Part shown: positions 22,230 to 33,611 of the stretch, one piece after another
How the letters are laid out: every line of letters begins with the position of its first letter
Numbering within the stretch: the first letter of the stretch is position 1
The notes under the pieces: model-generated
The model's input: only the letters and a program-made list of their open reading frames with translations
Told to the model about the DNA's origin: nothing
The model's database searches: none
Made by a program: the position numbers and the translations under genes
Assembly: GCA_914767715.1 (NCBI GenBank)
Contig: OU612073.1
Location: 9,486,001-9,550,000, forward strand
DNA: 64,000 nt
Source of the DNA: Membranipora membranacea
Taxonomy: Eukaryota; Bryozoa; Gymnolaemata; Cheilostomatida; Membraniporidae
Reading direction: 5' to 3'

Positions 22230-22596
22230 AGGGCAACCAAGGTTTCGCAGCAATGCGTAAATGGATAGTAAATAATGTGCTAGGCAGCATCAGCTTTGTG
22301 CATTACGCGATGCAAAACTCCAAGTAGTTGCTGACTCTAAGCTGGTAAACACTTCAGTTTAGGGGAGGTTCCAAGACACTGATGTAATGATGATAGAGCA
22401 CAGGCTAAATAATAACAGGAACAGGAAACTGCTCTGTGGTATTCGATTTTTGTTGAGTTTGAGTACCTGATGGATGAAATGTTTCACAAGAATTCTGGAT
22501 AAATAATCATCCGAATTGGATTTTGTCTTTTTCCCTATGCAGAAGGTGCAATCTGCTATTAATCAATGAGAAGTTGTTTGAAACCCTGGTTGCCCT
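22230..22596. mobile_element. 367-bp piggyBac-type element with exact TTAA target duplication
   Basis: The ends AGGGCAACC (22230) and GGTTGCCCT (22596) are flanked by TTAA at 22226-22229 and 22597-22600. The body matches the right arm of the 4885-5487 foldback (for example CAGTTTAGGGGAGGTTCCAA), but most of the left arm is gone. So it is a one-armed derivative. Confidence 0.9.
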
Positions 22597-22755
22597 TTAA
22601 AAAAGTAATATGTGAAAATAAGGAAAAGGATCTTATGACGGATCTTGTAACCTTTACTTACTGGGTATTATGTATTAATATTGTTGACGAGTAAACTTAC
22701 AAATCAACAGTAATCATCTGGTTATATAAAAACATAATCAGTAATATATCCCTGT

Positions 22756-22791
22756 CTTACTGCACGTCTTACTGCACGTCTTACTGCACGT
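22756..22791. repeat. 12-bp tandem repeat, three copies
   Basis: CTTACTGCACGT is repeated three times. The paralogous positions have one copy near 28633, two near 33450 and one near 44840, so the copy number varies between duplicated units. Confidence 0.85.
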
Positions 22792-22929
22792 AATGTTTTA
22801 TTGTTGGAATAGTAGAATAAATGACAGAATTAAATGTCTGCTAAGCGATAAAAATCAATAATCACATTAGAGTATGTGTAATACTAATGATAAGATAAGG
22901 CTTTTCTCTTATGATCTGTTCTAGGGTTA

Positions 22930-24720
22930 TTTATTTATCCAGTGGAATGTACTGCCATTTGGAGGTGTTCACTCGTCTGGAAACTGCAGGACTGAAGCTC
23001 AAACCTGAAAAATGTGAGCTGTTTGCAAAGCGAGTGAACTACCTGGGTCATGTTGTCAGTGAGCATGGCGTGGAAACTGACCAGGAAAAGATACAGAGTG
23101 TCAAGAAGTGGCCAGTACCCAGACATCCGACAGATGTAAGATCATTTCTCGGCACTACAGGCGGTTTATTCCTTCCTACTCCGAGGTGTCTAAACCACTA
23201 ACTCAGTTATCTGCAGTGAAACCTAGCAATTTCATCTGGACCAAGGAGTGCCAACGTGCCTTTACTGAGCTCAAAACCCACCTCAGTACTGCACCCATTC
23301 TGCCGTACTCAGACTACAGCATTCCATTCATTTTGGATACAGACGCTAGCAATGTTGGCTGTGGAGCTGTACCCTCACAGGAGCAAATTGGAGCCGAGCG
23401 AGTAATAGCATATTATTCAAAGATGCACTCTCCAGAAGAAGTTAACTACTGTGTGACTAGACAGGAACTGCTGGCGATTGTGAAGGCTCTGAAACATTTC
23501 AGACCACATTTGTATGGCAGACGCTTCATGGTTCGCGCAGATCATGCGTCACTGACATGGCTAATCAGGACTCCTCATCCAACTAATCAGCTAGCTAGGT
23601 GGCTGGAGTTGCTTTCCGGTTCGACTTTGAGCTGATTCACTGCAAAGGACTGAAACATAACAATGCAGATGGACTCAGCAGACAGGAGTGCAAGGACTGC
23701 AAGCAGTGTTCCAGAATGTTCAGAATGGAGGAGCGGTCAGATGAGCAGCTCATACAGCAAACTTCAGTCTCAAGCTTGGCAGACATGCAGAAATGTGATG
23801 ATGAGGTTGGACCAGTGTACAGACATTTGGTGTCACAGGAGCCTATTGACATCAGCTTACATAATGCACAGACAAAGAAACTGCTGGAGTTGAAGGACAA
23901 ACTCAGTGTATCAACAGACGAGGTTCTAGTACTGAGTCTGGAATCAAATCAAGGAGTGAAGCAGTGGAAAGTGTGTGTAACAGAACTCAGGAGAACGCAG
24001 GTGGATGCCACACACAGACTTGCCCATCTTGGTTTCAACAAAGCCCTGGAGAGGCTGCGCTTGGAGTGGTACTGGCCTGGCATGAGTGGTTACGTGCGCT
24101 GACATGTGAATCGCTGCATTCCATGTAAGCAATCTAAGCCAGCTTGACAAAAGAACTCTAGCAAAGCCAACCACTTATGGGCTGGGTGACCTTGGCAGAC
24201 TGTGGCTGTTGATTTGTGTGGACCCTTTCCGGAAACAGAGCGTGGTAACACTCAGATCTTGGTTATAGCAGACCACTTCACTCGCTGGTATGATGCTATC
24301 CCTATTCCAGACGGATCAGCGAAGACAATAGCGCAGGTGTTGGATGAGCAGGTGTTCAGTTACTATGGTATACCGGAAACCCTGCACAGTGATCAGGGAC
24401 CGCAGTTTATATCTGACATGCTGCAGGAGTGCTGCAAGCTGTGGGGGTGTGATAAGACACAGAGCTCACCGGGGCAACTCAGTGGTGGAAAGACTCAACA
24501 GAACGATGGGTGGATCCATCAGAGCACTGCTGGCTGGACTTGATCATCGTGAATGGGACTTGCTAGTACACCATGTGATGTGTGCTATCAGGGCGTCACC
24601 CCACAGGATCACACAGTAGACCCCTAACTTCATGATGTTCGGACGTGAGCTCAGACTCCCAGACAGCCTCCTGGTTATGTTGCAGAGCTCGGGTTTTACA
24701 CTCAAGCTTTCAAGGTAGAA
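22930..24720 (+). mobile_element. Ty3/gypsy polyprotein fragment R1 (dead)
   Basis: Remnants in order are the end of the reverse transcriptase with the connection region (about 22965-23160), RNase H ('FILDTDASNVGCGA', about 23325-23620), the integrase zinc-binding HHCC region (about 24020-24140) and the integrase core with its first Asp in 'VDLCGPF' (24210), 'HSDQGPQF' and the 'VVERLNR' Glu region. No gag, protease or LTR was found. Two deletions remove most of the reverse transcriptase near 22945-22965. Another 10-bp deletion at about 23160 (between CTACAG repeats) shifts the frame. In-frame stops lie at 24100 and 24187. It cannot encode an active element. Confidence 0.88.
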
Positions 24721-25728
24721 ATAACACTAGCGTTGCTGCAACAATGGTGTACAAAGGTGCTCCCTCATATCATCGACCTGTTGGTAAAAGCTGCAGACAT
24801 CAATCATTTAACTCAATTCAAATCTGGTTTATCGGTGTGGTCATTGAACTCCATTTCATGACCAGCTTTGGCACATTGATCAATATAGAGTTATCCTCTC
24901 TGTATCAAAGAGAGCACAATTCTTCTCAAAGTGAATATATTACCAAAACAAGATATTGTTAGACCAATTTATATCCGTAACGCTACGCTATCAAGTTTAA
25001 CCCCACAAAAGTTGGTTGATCTCTTTGTGTAAACTGATGCCGCTGCCTCAATGGTTTTGTGTGAAACTATAATTAAGTTACTAATATCTGCTGTTTTACT
25101 GCACTGTTTGTCACATAGGAAGATTACATTGGATGCAGGACTGGTGGTGCAGACTGTCAATGTGTCACTTCGTACAAAACAATGATGGAGTGACAAGGAG
25201 GGGGGTCACTCCCCCATTTTTACTGAATGGGGACTCCCCTTCTAGCACACAGAACAACACGAACTGAGATCTCACCATCAGACAAAGAGACTGGTATGTT
25301 ATTGAGAGCAAAAGGATGAACTTAAACATTTCATCAATGACTAGACATGAGTTCGATGTTTTTATATTAAATTAGTGGATGAAAAAAAAAATATGTAGAG
25401 ATGGAAGTTATTCATAATAAGTACTAAATGAAAAACGAAAACCTGTTAAATTTCTAGTCATAAAGTGGAAAAAATTCAGTTTTTTTTCATAGGTTTCATG
25501 AAATAAATACATATTCAAAAATAAATAAAATACACAGCAGCTGTAAATATAGCGCTGGATATGTAGCCGATAACATAAATGTGATTATTAACTGTGGTGC
25601 TTTATCACTATTTTTTAATAGGAGATATGGATCCAAGCCCGCATGTGTAGGTAAATATCCTGACAACATTTCTGAAAAAGTTTTGAAACTGTCATAGACA
25701 CATAATCTCAACTGCTAGGTGGCCAAGT
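24721..25728. repeat. Conserved non-coding flank between gypsy fragment and caspase 3' end
   Basis: The same sequence follows fragments R2 (30826-31437), R3 (35761-36738) and R4 (46541-47697). Shared landmarks are AATATATTACCAAAACAAGA, GTCACTCCCCCATTT and CCTGTTAAATTTCTAGTCAT. The copies after R3 and R4 hold about 140 extra bases near 36430 and 47390. No gene is seen; it is a passive part of the duplicated unit. Confidence 0.75.
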
Positions 25729-28282
25729 CTACTGACTAGAGCTGGCAGTGACAGAATTATTGACAACGAGAGGGAGGACCAGACTTCTATCTGTTGTATC
25801 CCTTAGTTCTGGTACCTGGTCAGCACTTGCTGGCTCAACTCTTCTCATCCTGTTTACTGCTCTTTTGAACATTGTGTTTATATCAGTTTTACCATCCGCT
25901 GTTCTGATTTGGTCAGCAAGGGCACCTGTAAATGCACCACGTATAGCCAGTCCGCCTGTCACTGTGGCCAATAGAAGCACTGTGTGTGGTCTGCGTAGCA
26001 CAATGTGTTTGTTATCGCTTGAGTCTGTGACATGACTAGTAGTAGCTGGATCTGATTCATAATCATCTGGCTGCATAATTCCATGTGTGGTAAATATCTG
26101 ACACGCTTGAACTACCATAACCTGCAACAGCAATATTATACAGAATAATATGACGGGATACATTTGATAAGACAGAGAAAAAAATGTTAGGCATTGTCAT
26201 TATTCTGGAATGAATGCATGAAGCCGAGGAGTTATCAGTCCTTTATACAGGAGGGTGTAACTCAGCAATCAATTGAGTAACTTCTCTGATTTGAGATTCA
26301 CATGTTCATCCATAGTTGACGTTACTATTTTCTCTGTTTGCCAACACTCACCAATGGAAGCTGTTTGGGTAAAGTGTATTCGAGCTGGAACAGGAGATCA
26401 TTGATTGGTATCTCAGAGCCTTCACTTCCCCTCAGTGCTCCTCTATAACCATGAGTCATCACAGCCACAATCAGCAGAGAACAGTTACTAACAATTCCTG
26501 TCAGAGAGCTGTCTATCATGCTGCCGAGCTCTGAGGTGTTAGACCACTCTAACTTGATGACATCACATCCTGCTGTCTCCAATGCGTTCTTGAAGTTGTC
26601 TGCCTCTTCCTCTGCTCCTTGACGCTCGTCTGAGCTGTAGAGAATTAGCCCATACCTTTTAACTTTAGTTTGATTTTGTGGGAGAATGTATCTCGAGCTG
26701 TAGGAAGACAACTCTTCAATCTGGCCGACAGTAAGGGGTTCCTGTTCCTCTATCTGTTGTACCTTCTGATCTCGAACTACAAAGTCAGGTGGTAAAAGTA
26801 GTAGTAGTTTTGCGGAGAAAATGAGAAATGGAGACAAAAAGATTGATACAGAAAACAAGCAATTTTCTGTCGTCAACTTTATATTCATCTTCAGTTTATC
26901 AAACTATCAATTGCATACAAATTTGCTCTCACACTTAACTTCTTGTGTCGCTTCCTAGTTTATAAGCTTCAAAATTATCTAGCCAGCCTATCTTGTCAAG
27001 CTTAGTTGGGTGGTTGTGGGCACAGACCACACAAAGCTGCACAAGTGAACAGTTTATCTCCAATGAGACTTCTTCGTTGTCATTATTACACAAAAAACGG
27101 CAAAAAGCTGACTCGGCTACTTTCCCTTCTATGTTGAAATATTGGCTACCGGGTCCCGCAGCAGCAAAAATGTCACATGTTACCTTATGAAGTATACATT
27201 TTGTTTGTATGTAAATAATATGATGAAATATTTAGTACCGAAGCCTGAGAATTGATTCTTTTGTCAGGTATCAGGGGCATAAAAATAAAGTAAATGGTGT
27301 TGTTCATGTAATTAGCCTTGATTTTTTAAGAAATGACAGTAAACAAATTGAATCAATTTAAAACGACCAACAGTAAACAAATACACTTCACTTTATCTCT
27401 ACTACCTGATTCATCAGTCTCTTGTAGAGCTAGATCAATAAGAGTCTTAGTCTGATATTCCTGTAGAAGCTCTACTGCTGCCTGTTCATTTCTCACTGCT
27501 GCTGCCGCCTGTACAGGTGTGTCTCCATACTCATCAGTTATTCTCAGTAAGTGGATCAGCTGAGCAGCATTGACAGAGTTAGCGATAATCCTGATATGTT
27601 GTGTATAACCCCCCAATGCTGACATATGTAAAGGTGTAAGTCCCGTATATGCAGGTATCTGTAAAAGTTTATACCTTGTGTCCTCTGTGGTGATTAGTCT
27701 CATCATCAATTCTAATACTTCTGCGTTACCAAATATGCTTTCATCGTGTACTGCTGTCGTCATCTCATTAGTCTGTGCGCTGAGTAAGACGTAACGCTCC
27801 TCCTCACTGACAGACTCTAATATCATCTCTACTGTCTCTACTCTCTCTTTATCATACCCAGATGGTAGATAGTGAAGTATTGTGCAAGCAAAGATGTCCT
27901 TCATCAGTAGTAACAGAAGTCTCTCATCACTGCTGATAGACTGTAGTATGAGTCTGAATGACTCAAGGTGGCTGTATGCAATAATATACAAACCATGAAA
28001 TCGACCAGCTTGTTCCTGTATGAAACGTAGTCTTTCCTCAGGATTCACAGATTGTAGTATGAGTTTGACAAGCTCAGTGTTATCATTCTCTGCTGCTGCT
28101 TGTAATACTCTTCTAATATCCTGACCCAGTAGCTGAGATAACTCTGATACTAATCTGGTAACATCAGTCTGATTGTAGTTTGGTTCTTGTATCAGATGAT
28201 CCTCCAGTTGTCTCAGATCACACACCAGTCCACCCTCACTATCTAATGTTATAGAATACATGATCTGTCCACCAGCTGCCAT
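25729..28282 (-). CDS. Ankyrin-caspase copy B, intact three-exon gene (type II)
   Basis: Exons are 28282-27406 (ATG 28280-28282), 26776-26352 and 26121-25729, all with GT/AG borders and fitting phases. The 564-codon frame has no interruption. Residues 54-280 form about six degenerate ankyrin repeats, such as 'LTPLHMSALGGYTQHIRI'. Residues 293-434 are caspase p20-like with 'KRYGLILYSSDERQGAEEEA' and catalytic His401 in 'VMTHGYRG'. Residues 435-564 begin 'VMVVQACQIFTTHG' with Cys441. A linker rich in Asp (about 453-471) precedes the p10 motif 'LATVTGGLAIRGAF'. The usual QACRG pentapeptide is QACQI here. No CARD, DED or death domain is visible. A TATA-like box lies 27-35 bp upstream of the ATG. 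Clan CD cysteine protease activity is inferred from the family; cleavage specificity is unknown. Confidence 0.88.
26935..27155 (-). other. Cryptic-exon homologue in intron 1 of caspase copy B
   Basis: The same frame as at 9843-10057 is open here and ends at TAA 26935-26937, four codons beyond the end in copy A. The AG used as acceptor in copy A is TG here. An AG within CCCGGTAGCC is present but has the wrong phase for exon 1. Confidence 0.35.
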
Positions 28283-28797
28283 AACTGTGCTAAAAATCAG
28301 TGCAGATTTTATTTATAGGAATCAACCTACTTACTGCTTCTATGATCAAACTCACTAACTGGATTTCCCCACTAGGTTTATGACTGGGAAATCCAAACAA
28401 ACATCTGAAATGTGAAAGTATAGAACATGTATTAGACTCACAATTTCGGATGTCTATTGAGGGTATAAATATAATGCAATACATATCACACATGAATGAT
28501 CACAGATATACAATCAAGTAGTATCACAGCTTGCTTATTATTGTTGACAAGAGATATGGGTATTAATATTGATGACGAGTAAACTTACAAATCAACAGTA
28601 ATCATCTGGATATATAAAAACATAATCAGTAATATATCCGTCTTACTGCACGTAATGTTTTATTGTTGGAAAAGTAGAATAAATGACAGAAATAATTGTC
28701 TGCTAAGCGATAAAAATCAATAATCACATTAGAGTATGTCTAGTACTAATGATAAGATAAGGCTTTTCTCTTATGATCTGTTCTAGGGTTATTTATT
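28283..28797. repeat. S-type promoter flank shared by copies B, C and E
   Basis: This upstream block recurs at 33085-33611 and 44477-44960, with landmarks AAACTCACTAACTGGATTTC, AATGATCACAGATATACAAT and the CTTACTGCACGT unit. It ends in AAGATAAGGC and the gypsy fragment. A diverged version lies at 50249-50760 behind copy F without a gypsy fragment. Confidence 0.7.
28309..28317 (-). promoter_or_regulatory. TATA-like box before caspase copy B
   Basis: TATAAATAA on the minus strand lies 27-35 bp upstream of the start codon. It is kept exactly in copies C and E and lost in A, F and G. The transcription start is unknown. Confidence 0.5.
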
Positions 28798-30825
28798 TGT
28801 CCAGTGTGATACTTTTCTCCCATTGGTCTAATCTCGGAGGGACATGGTGTCTGGAGTTCACCTGTGGTGCTAGTGCTAAAGAAGGATCAGAGTTGGAGGT
28901 TTTGTGTACTGCCATCTGGACTGACTTCAGCCCCATCCACATGCTAGCGACTGATGGAGACAGTGTTGAGAGGATTGCACTGGCGTACTCTGCTGATCTG
29001 GATGACATCATTGTCTTTTCCAAGTACCTGGATTTTCATCTGGAGAGACTAAGAGAGGTGTTCACTCGTCTGGAAACTTCAGGACTGAAGCTCAAACCTG
29101 AAAAATGTGAGCTGTGTGCAAAACGAGTGAACTACCTGGGTCATGTTGTCAGTGAGCATGGCGTGGAAGCTGACCAGGAAAAGATACAGAGTGTCAAGAA
29201 GTGGCCAGTACCCAGACAACCGACAGATGTAAGATCATTTCTTGGCACTACAGGCTACTACAGGCGGTTTATTCCTTCCTACTCCGAGGTGGCTAAACCA
29301 CTAACTCAGTTATCTGCAGTGAAACCTAGCAATTTCATCTGGACCAAGAAGTGCCAACGTGCCTTTACTCAGCTCAAAACTCACCTCAGTACTGCACCCA
29401 TTCTGCCGTACTCAGACTACAGCATTCCATTCATTTTGGATACAGACGCTAGCAATGTTGGCTGTGGAGCTGTACTCTCACAGGAGCAAATGGGAGCCGA
29501 GCGAGTGATAGCATATTATTCAAAGATGCATTCTCCAGAAGAAGTTAACTACTGTGTGACTAGACAGGAACTGCTGGCGAATGTGAAGGCTCTGAAACAT
29601 TTCAGACCACATCTGTATGGCAGACGCTTCATGGTTCGCACAGATTATGCGTCACTGACATGGCTAATCAGGACTCCTCATCCAACTACTCAGCTAGCTA
29701 GGTGGCTGGAGTTGCTGTCCGGTTCGACTTTGAGCTGATTCACTGCAAAGGACTGAAACATAACAATGGAGATGGACTCAACAGACAGGAGTGCAAGGAC
29801 TGCAAGCAGTGTTCCAGAATGTTCAGAATGGACAAGCGGTCAGATGCGCAGCTCATACAGCAAACTTCAGTCTCAAGCTTGGCAGACATGCAGAAATGTG
29901 ATGATGAGGTTGGACCAGTGTACAGACATGTGGTGTCACAGGAGCCTATTGACATCAGCTTACATAATGCACAGACAAAGAAACTGCTGGAGTTGAAGGA
30001 CAAACTCAGTGTATCAACAAACGAGGTTCTAGTACTGAGTCTGGAATCAAATCAAGGAGTGAAGCAGTGTAAAGTGTGTGCAACAGAACTCAGGAGAAAG
30101 CAGGTGGATGCCACACACAGACTTGCCAATCTTGGTTTCAACAAAACCCTGGAGAGGCTGCGCTTGGAGAGGTACTGGCCTGGCATGAGTGGTGACGTGG
30201 GCAGACATGTGAATCGCTGCATTCCATGTCAGCAATCTAAGCCAGCTTGACACAAGAACTCTAGCAAAGCCCACAACTTATGGGCTGGGTGACCTTGGCA
30301 GACTGTGGCTGTTGATTTGTGTGGACCCTTTCCGGAGACAGAGCGTGGTAACACTCAGATCTTGGTTATAGCAGACCAATTCACTCGCTGGTATGATGCT
30401 ATCCCTATTCCAGACGGATCAGCGAAGACAATAGCGCAGGTGTTGGATGAGCAGGTGTTCAGTTACTGAGGTATACCGCAAAACCTGCACAGTGATCAGG
30501 GACCGCAGTTTATATCTGACATCCTGCAGGAGTGCTGCAAGCTGTGGGGGTGTGATAAGACACAGAGCTCACCGGGGCAACTCAGTGGTGGAAAGACTCA
30601 ACAGAACGATGGGTGGATCCATCAGAGCACTGCTGGCTGGACTTGATCATGTGAATGGGACTTGCTAGTACACCATGTGATGCGTGCTATCAGGACGTCA
30701 CCCCACAGGATCACACAGGAGACCCCTAACTTCATGATGTTCGGACGTGAGCTCAGACTCCCAGACAGCCTCCTGGTTATGTTGCAGAGCTGGGGTTTTA
30801 CACTCAAGCTTTCAAGGTAGAAATA
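28798..30825 (+). mobile_element. Ty3/gypsy polyprotein fragment R2 (dead)
   Basis: Homology starts about 28836 in the reverse transcriptase N-terminal region. A deletion near 28905 joins this to the middle palm. Next come the connection region, RNase H ('FILDTDASNVGCGA', about 29430), the integrase HHCC region (about 30120-30240) and the integrase core. A TGA at 30290-30292 and a stop at about 30468 interrupt the integrase. The frame break at 29702-29738 is shared with R1, R3 and R4. No LTRs, gag or protease. Confidence 0.88.
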
Positions 30826-31437
30826 ACACTAGCGTTGCTGCAACAATGGTGTACAAAGGTGCTCCCTCATATCATCGACCCGTTGGTATAAGCTGCAGAC
30901 ATCAATCCTTCAACTCAATTCAAATCTGGTTGCTCCAATGTAGTTTATCGGTGTGGTCATTGAACTCCATTTCATGACCAGCTTTGCACATTGATAAATA
31001 TAGAGCTATCCTCTCTGTATCAAAGAGAGCACAATTCTTCTCAAAGTGAATATATTACCAAAACAAGATAGTTTTAGACCAATTTCTATCCGTAACGCTA
31101 GCTATTAAGTTTAACCCCACACCAGTTGGTTGATCTCTTTGTGTGAACTGATGCCGCTGCCTCAATGGTTTTGTGTGAAACTATAATTAAGTCACGAATA
31201 TCTGCTGTTTTACTGCATTGTTTGCCACATAGGAAGATTACATTAGATGCAGGACTGGTGGCGTAATGCGCAGACTGTCAAGATGTCACTTTGTGGAGTG
31301 ACAATGAGGGGAGTCACTCCCCCATTTTTACTGAACGGAGACTCCCCTTCTAGCACTCAGAACAACAAGAACTGAGATCTCACCATCAGACAAAGAGACT
31401 TGTCTGTTATTGAGAGCAAAAGGATGAACTTAAACAT

Positions 31438-33084
31438 TTCTGTAGAGAATTAGTCCATACCTCTTAACTTTAGTTTGATTTTGTGGGAGAACGTATCTGG
31501 AGCTGTAGGAAGACAACTCTTCAATCTGGCCGACAGTAAGGGGTTCTTGTTCTTCTATCTGTTGTACCTTCTGATCTCGAACTACAAAGTCAGGTGGTAA
31601 AAGTAGTAGTAGTTTTGCGGAGAAAATGAGAAATGGAGATAAAAAGATTGATGCAGAAAACAAGCAATTTTCTGTCGTCAACTTTATATTCATCTTCAGT
31701 TTATCAAACTATCAATCGCATACAAATTTGCTCTCACACTTAACTTCTTGTGTCGCTTCCTAGTTTATAAGCTTCAAAATTATCTAGCCTGCCTATCTTG
31801 TCAAGCTTAGTTGGGTGGTTGTGGGCACAGACCACACAAAGCTGCACAAGTGAACAGTTTATCTCCAATGAGACTTCTTCGTTGTCCTTATTATTACACA
31901 AAAAACGGCAAAAAACTGACTCGACTACTTTCCCTTCAATGTTGAAATATTGGCTACCGGGTCCTGCAGCAGCAAAAATGTCACATGTTACCCCATGAAG
32001 TATACATTTTGTTTGTATGTAAATAATATGATGAAATATTTAGTACCGAAGCCTGAGAATTGATTCTTTTGTCAGGTATCAGGGGCATAAAAATAAAGTA
32101 AATGGCGTTGTTCATGTGATTAGGCTTGATTTTTTAAGAAATGGCAGTAAACAAATTGAATCAATTTAAAACGACCAACAGTAAACAAATACACTTCACT
32201 TTATCTCTACTACCTGATTCATCAGTCTCTTGTAGAGCTAGATCAATAAGAGTCTTAGTCTGATATTCCTGTAGAAGCTCTACTGCTGTCTGTTTATTCA
32301 CTGCTGCTGCCGCCTGTACAGGTGTGTATCCAAACTCATCAGTTATTCTTAGTAAGTGGATCAGCAGAGCGGCATTGACAGAGTTAGCGATAATAATGTT
32401 TTGTGTATAACCCTTCCATGCTGACACATGTAAAGGTGTAAGTCCCTTATATCCAGGTATCTGTAAAAGGTTATAATTTGTCTCCTCTGAGGTGATTAGT
32501 CTCATCATCACCTCTAATACTTCTGTGTTACCAGTCCAGCATGCAGAGTGTACTGGTGTAATCCTGGTATAATCCTGTGCGCTGAATAAGTCGTAACGCT
32601 CCTCCTCACTGACAGACTCTAATATCATCTCTACTCTCTCTACTCTCCCTGTATTATACCCAGCTGTTAGACAGTGAAGTATTGTGAAACCAATGCTGCC
32701 CTTCATCAGTAGTAACTGAAGTCTCTCATCACTGCTGATAGACTGTAGTATTATTCTGTATGACTCAAGGTATCTGTATGCAATTACCAGCAAACCATCA
32801 AATCCACCTGCTTGGTCCTGTATGAAACGTAGTCTTCCCTCAAGATTCACAGATTGTAGTATGAGTTTGACAAGCTCAGTGTTATTATTTTCTGCTGCTG
32901 CTATCAATAATTCTGTACTATCCTGGGCCAGTAGCTGAGAAAACTCTGATACTAATCTGGAGACATCAGTCTGATTGTAGTTTAGTTCTTGTATCAGATG
33001 ATCCTCCAGTTGTCTCAGATCACACACCAGTCCACCCTCACTATCTAATGTTATAGAATACATAATCTGTCCACCAGCTGCCAT
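31438..33084 (-). pseudogene. Ankyrin-caspase copy C, protease domain deleted
   Basis: Exon 1 (32214-33084) is open with ATG at 33082-33084 and a TATAAATAA upstream. Exon 2 starts normally at 31581 but is cut at about 31438, where AAACATTT is joined to CTGTAGAG. That junction removes the rest of p20 including the His motif, intron 2 and all of exon 3 with the QAC motif. If transcribed it could give only an ankyrin protein with a short tail. An open cryptic-exon frame (about 31740-31965) is present. Confidence 0.88.
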
Positions 33085-33110
33085 AATTGTGCTAAAAATC
33101 AGTGCAGATC

Positions 33111-33119
33111 TTATTTATA
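33111..33119 (-). promoter_or_regulatory. TATA-like box before caspase copy C
   Basis: TATAAATAA at the same distance upstream of the ATG as in copy B. The downstream gene is truncated. Confidence 0.45.
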
Positions 33120-33611
33120 GGAATCAACCTACTTACTGCTTCTATGATCAAACTCACTAACTGGATTTCCCCACAAGGTTTATGACTGCATGGGAAATCC
33201 AAACAAACATCTGAAATGTGAAAGTATAGGACATGTATTAGACTCACAATTTCGGATGGCTATTGAGGGTATAAATATAATGCAATACCTATCACACATG
33301 AATGATCACAGATATACAATCAAGTAGTATCACAGCTTGCTTATAATTGTTGACAAGAGATATGGGTATTAATATTGATGACGAGTAAACTTACAAATCA
33401 ACAGTAATCATCTGGTTATATAAAAACATAATCAGTAATATATCCCCGTCTTACTGCACGTCTTACTGCACGTAATGTTTCATTGTTTGAAAAGTAGAAT
33501 AAATGACAGAAATAATTGTCTGCTAAGCGATAAAAATCAATAATCACATAAGAGTATGTGTAATACTAATGATAAGATAAGGCATTTCTCTTATGATCTG
33601 TTCTAGGGTTA

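Noticed and set aside
22756-22791. CRISPR-like short repeats
   Set aside because: The 12-bp units are directly adjacent with no spacers and the context is a eukaryotic genome.
22930-24720. Intact LTR retrotransposon
   Set aside because: No LTRs, primer-binding site, gag or protease; multiple deletions and stops in every copy.
25748-26035. Plus-strand frame of 95 codons, also at 36770 and 47717
   Set aside because: Antisense of caspase exon 3; only the minus strand carries QAC and p10 motifs with correct splice phase.
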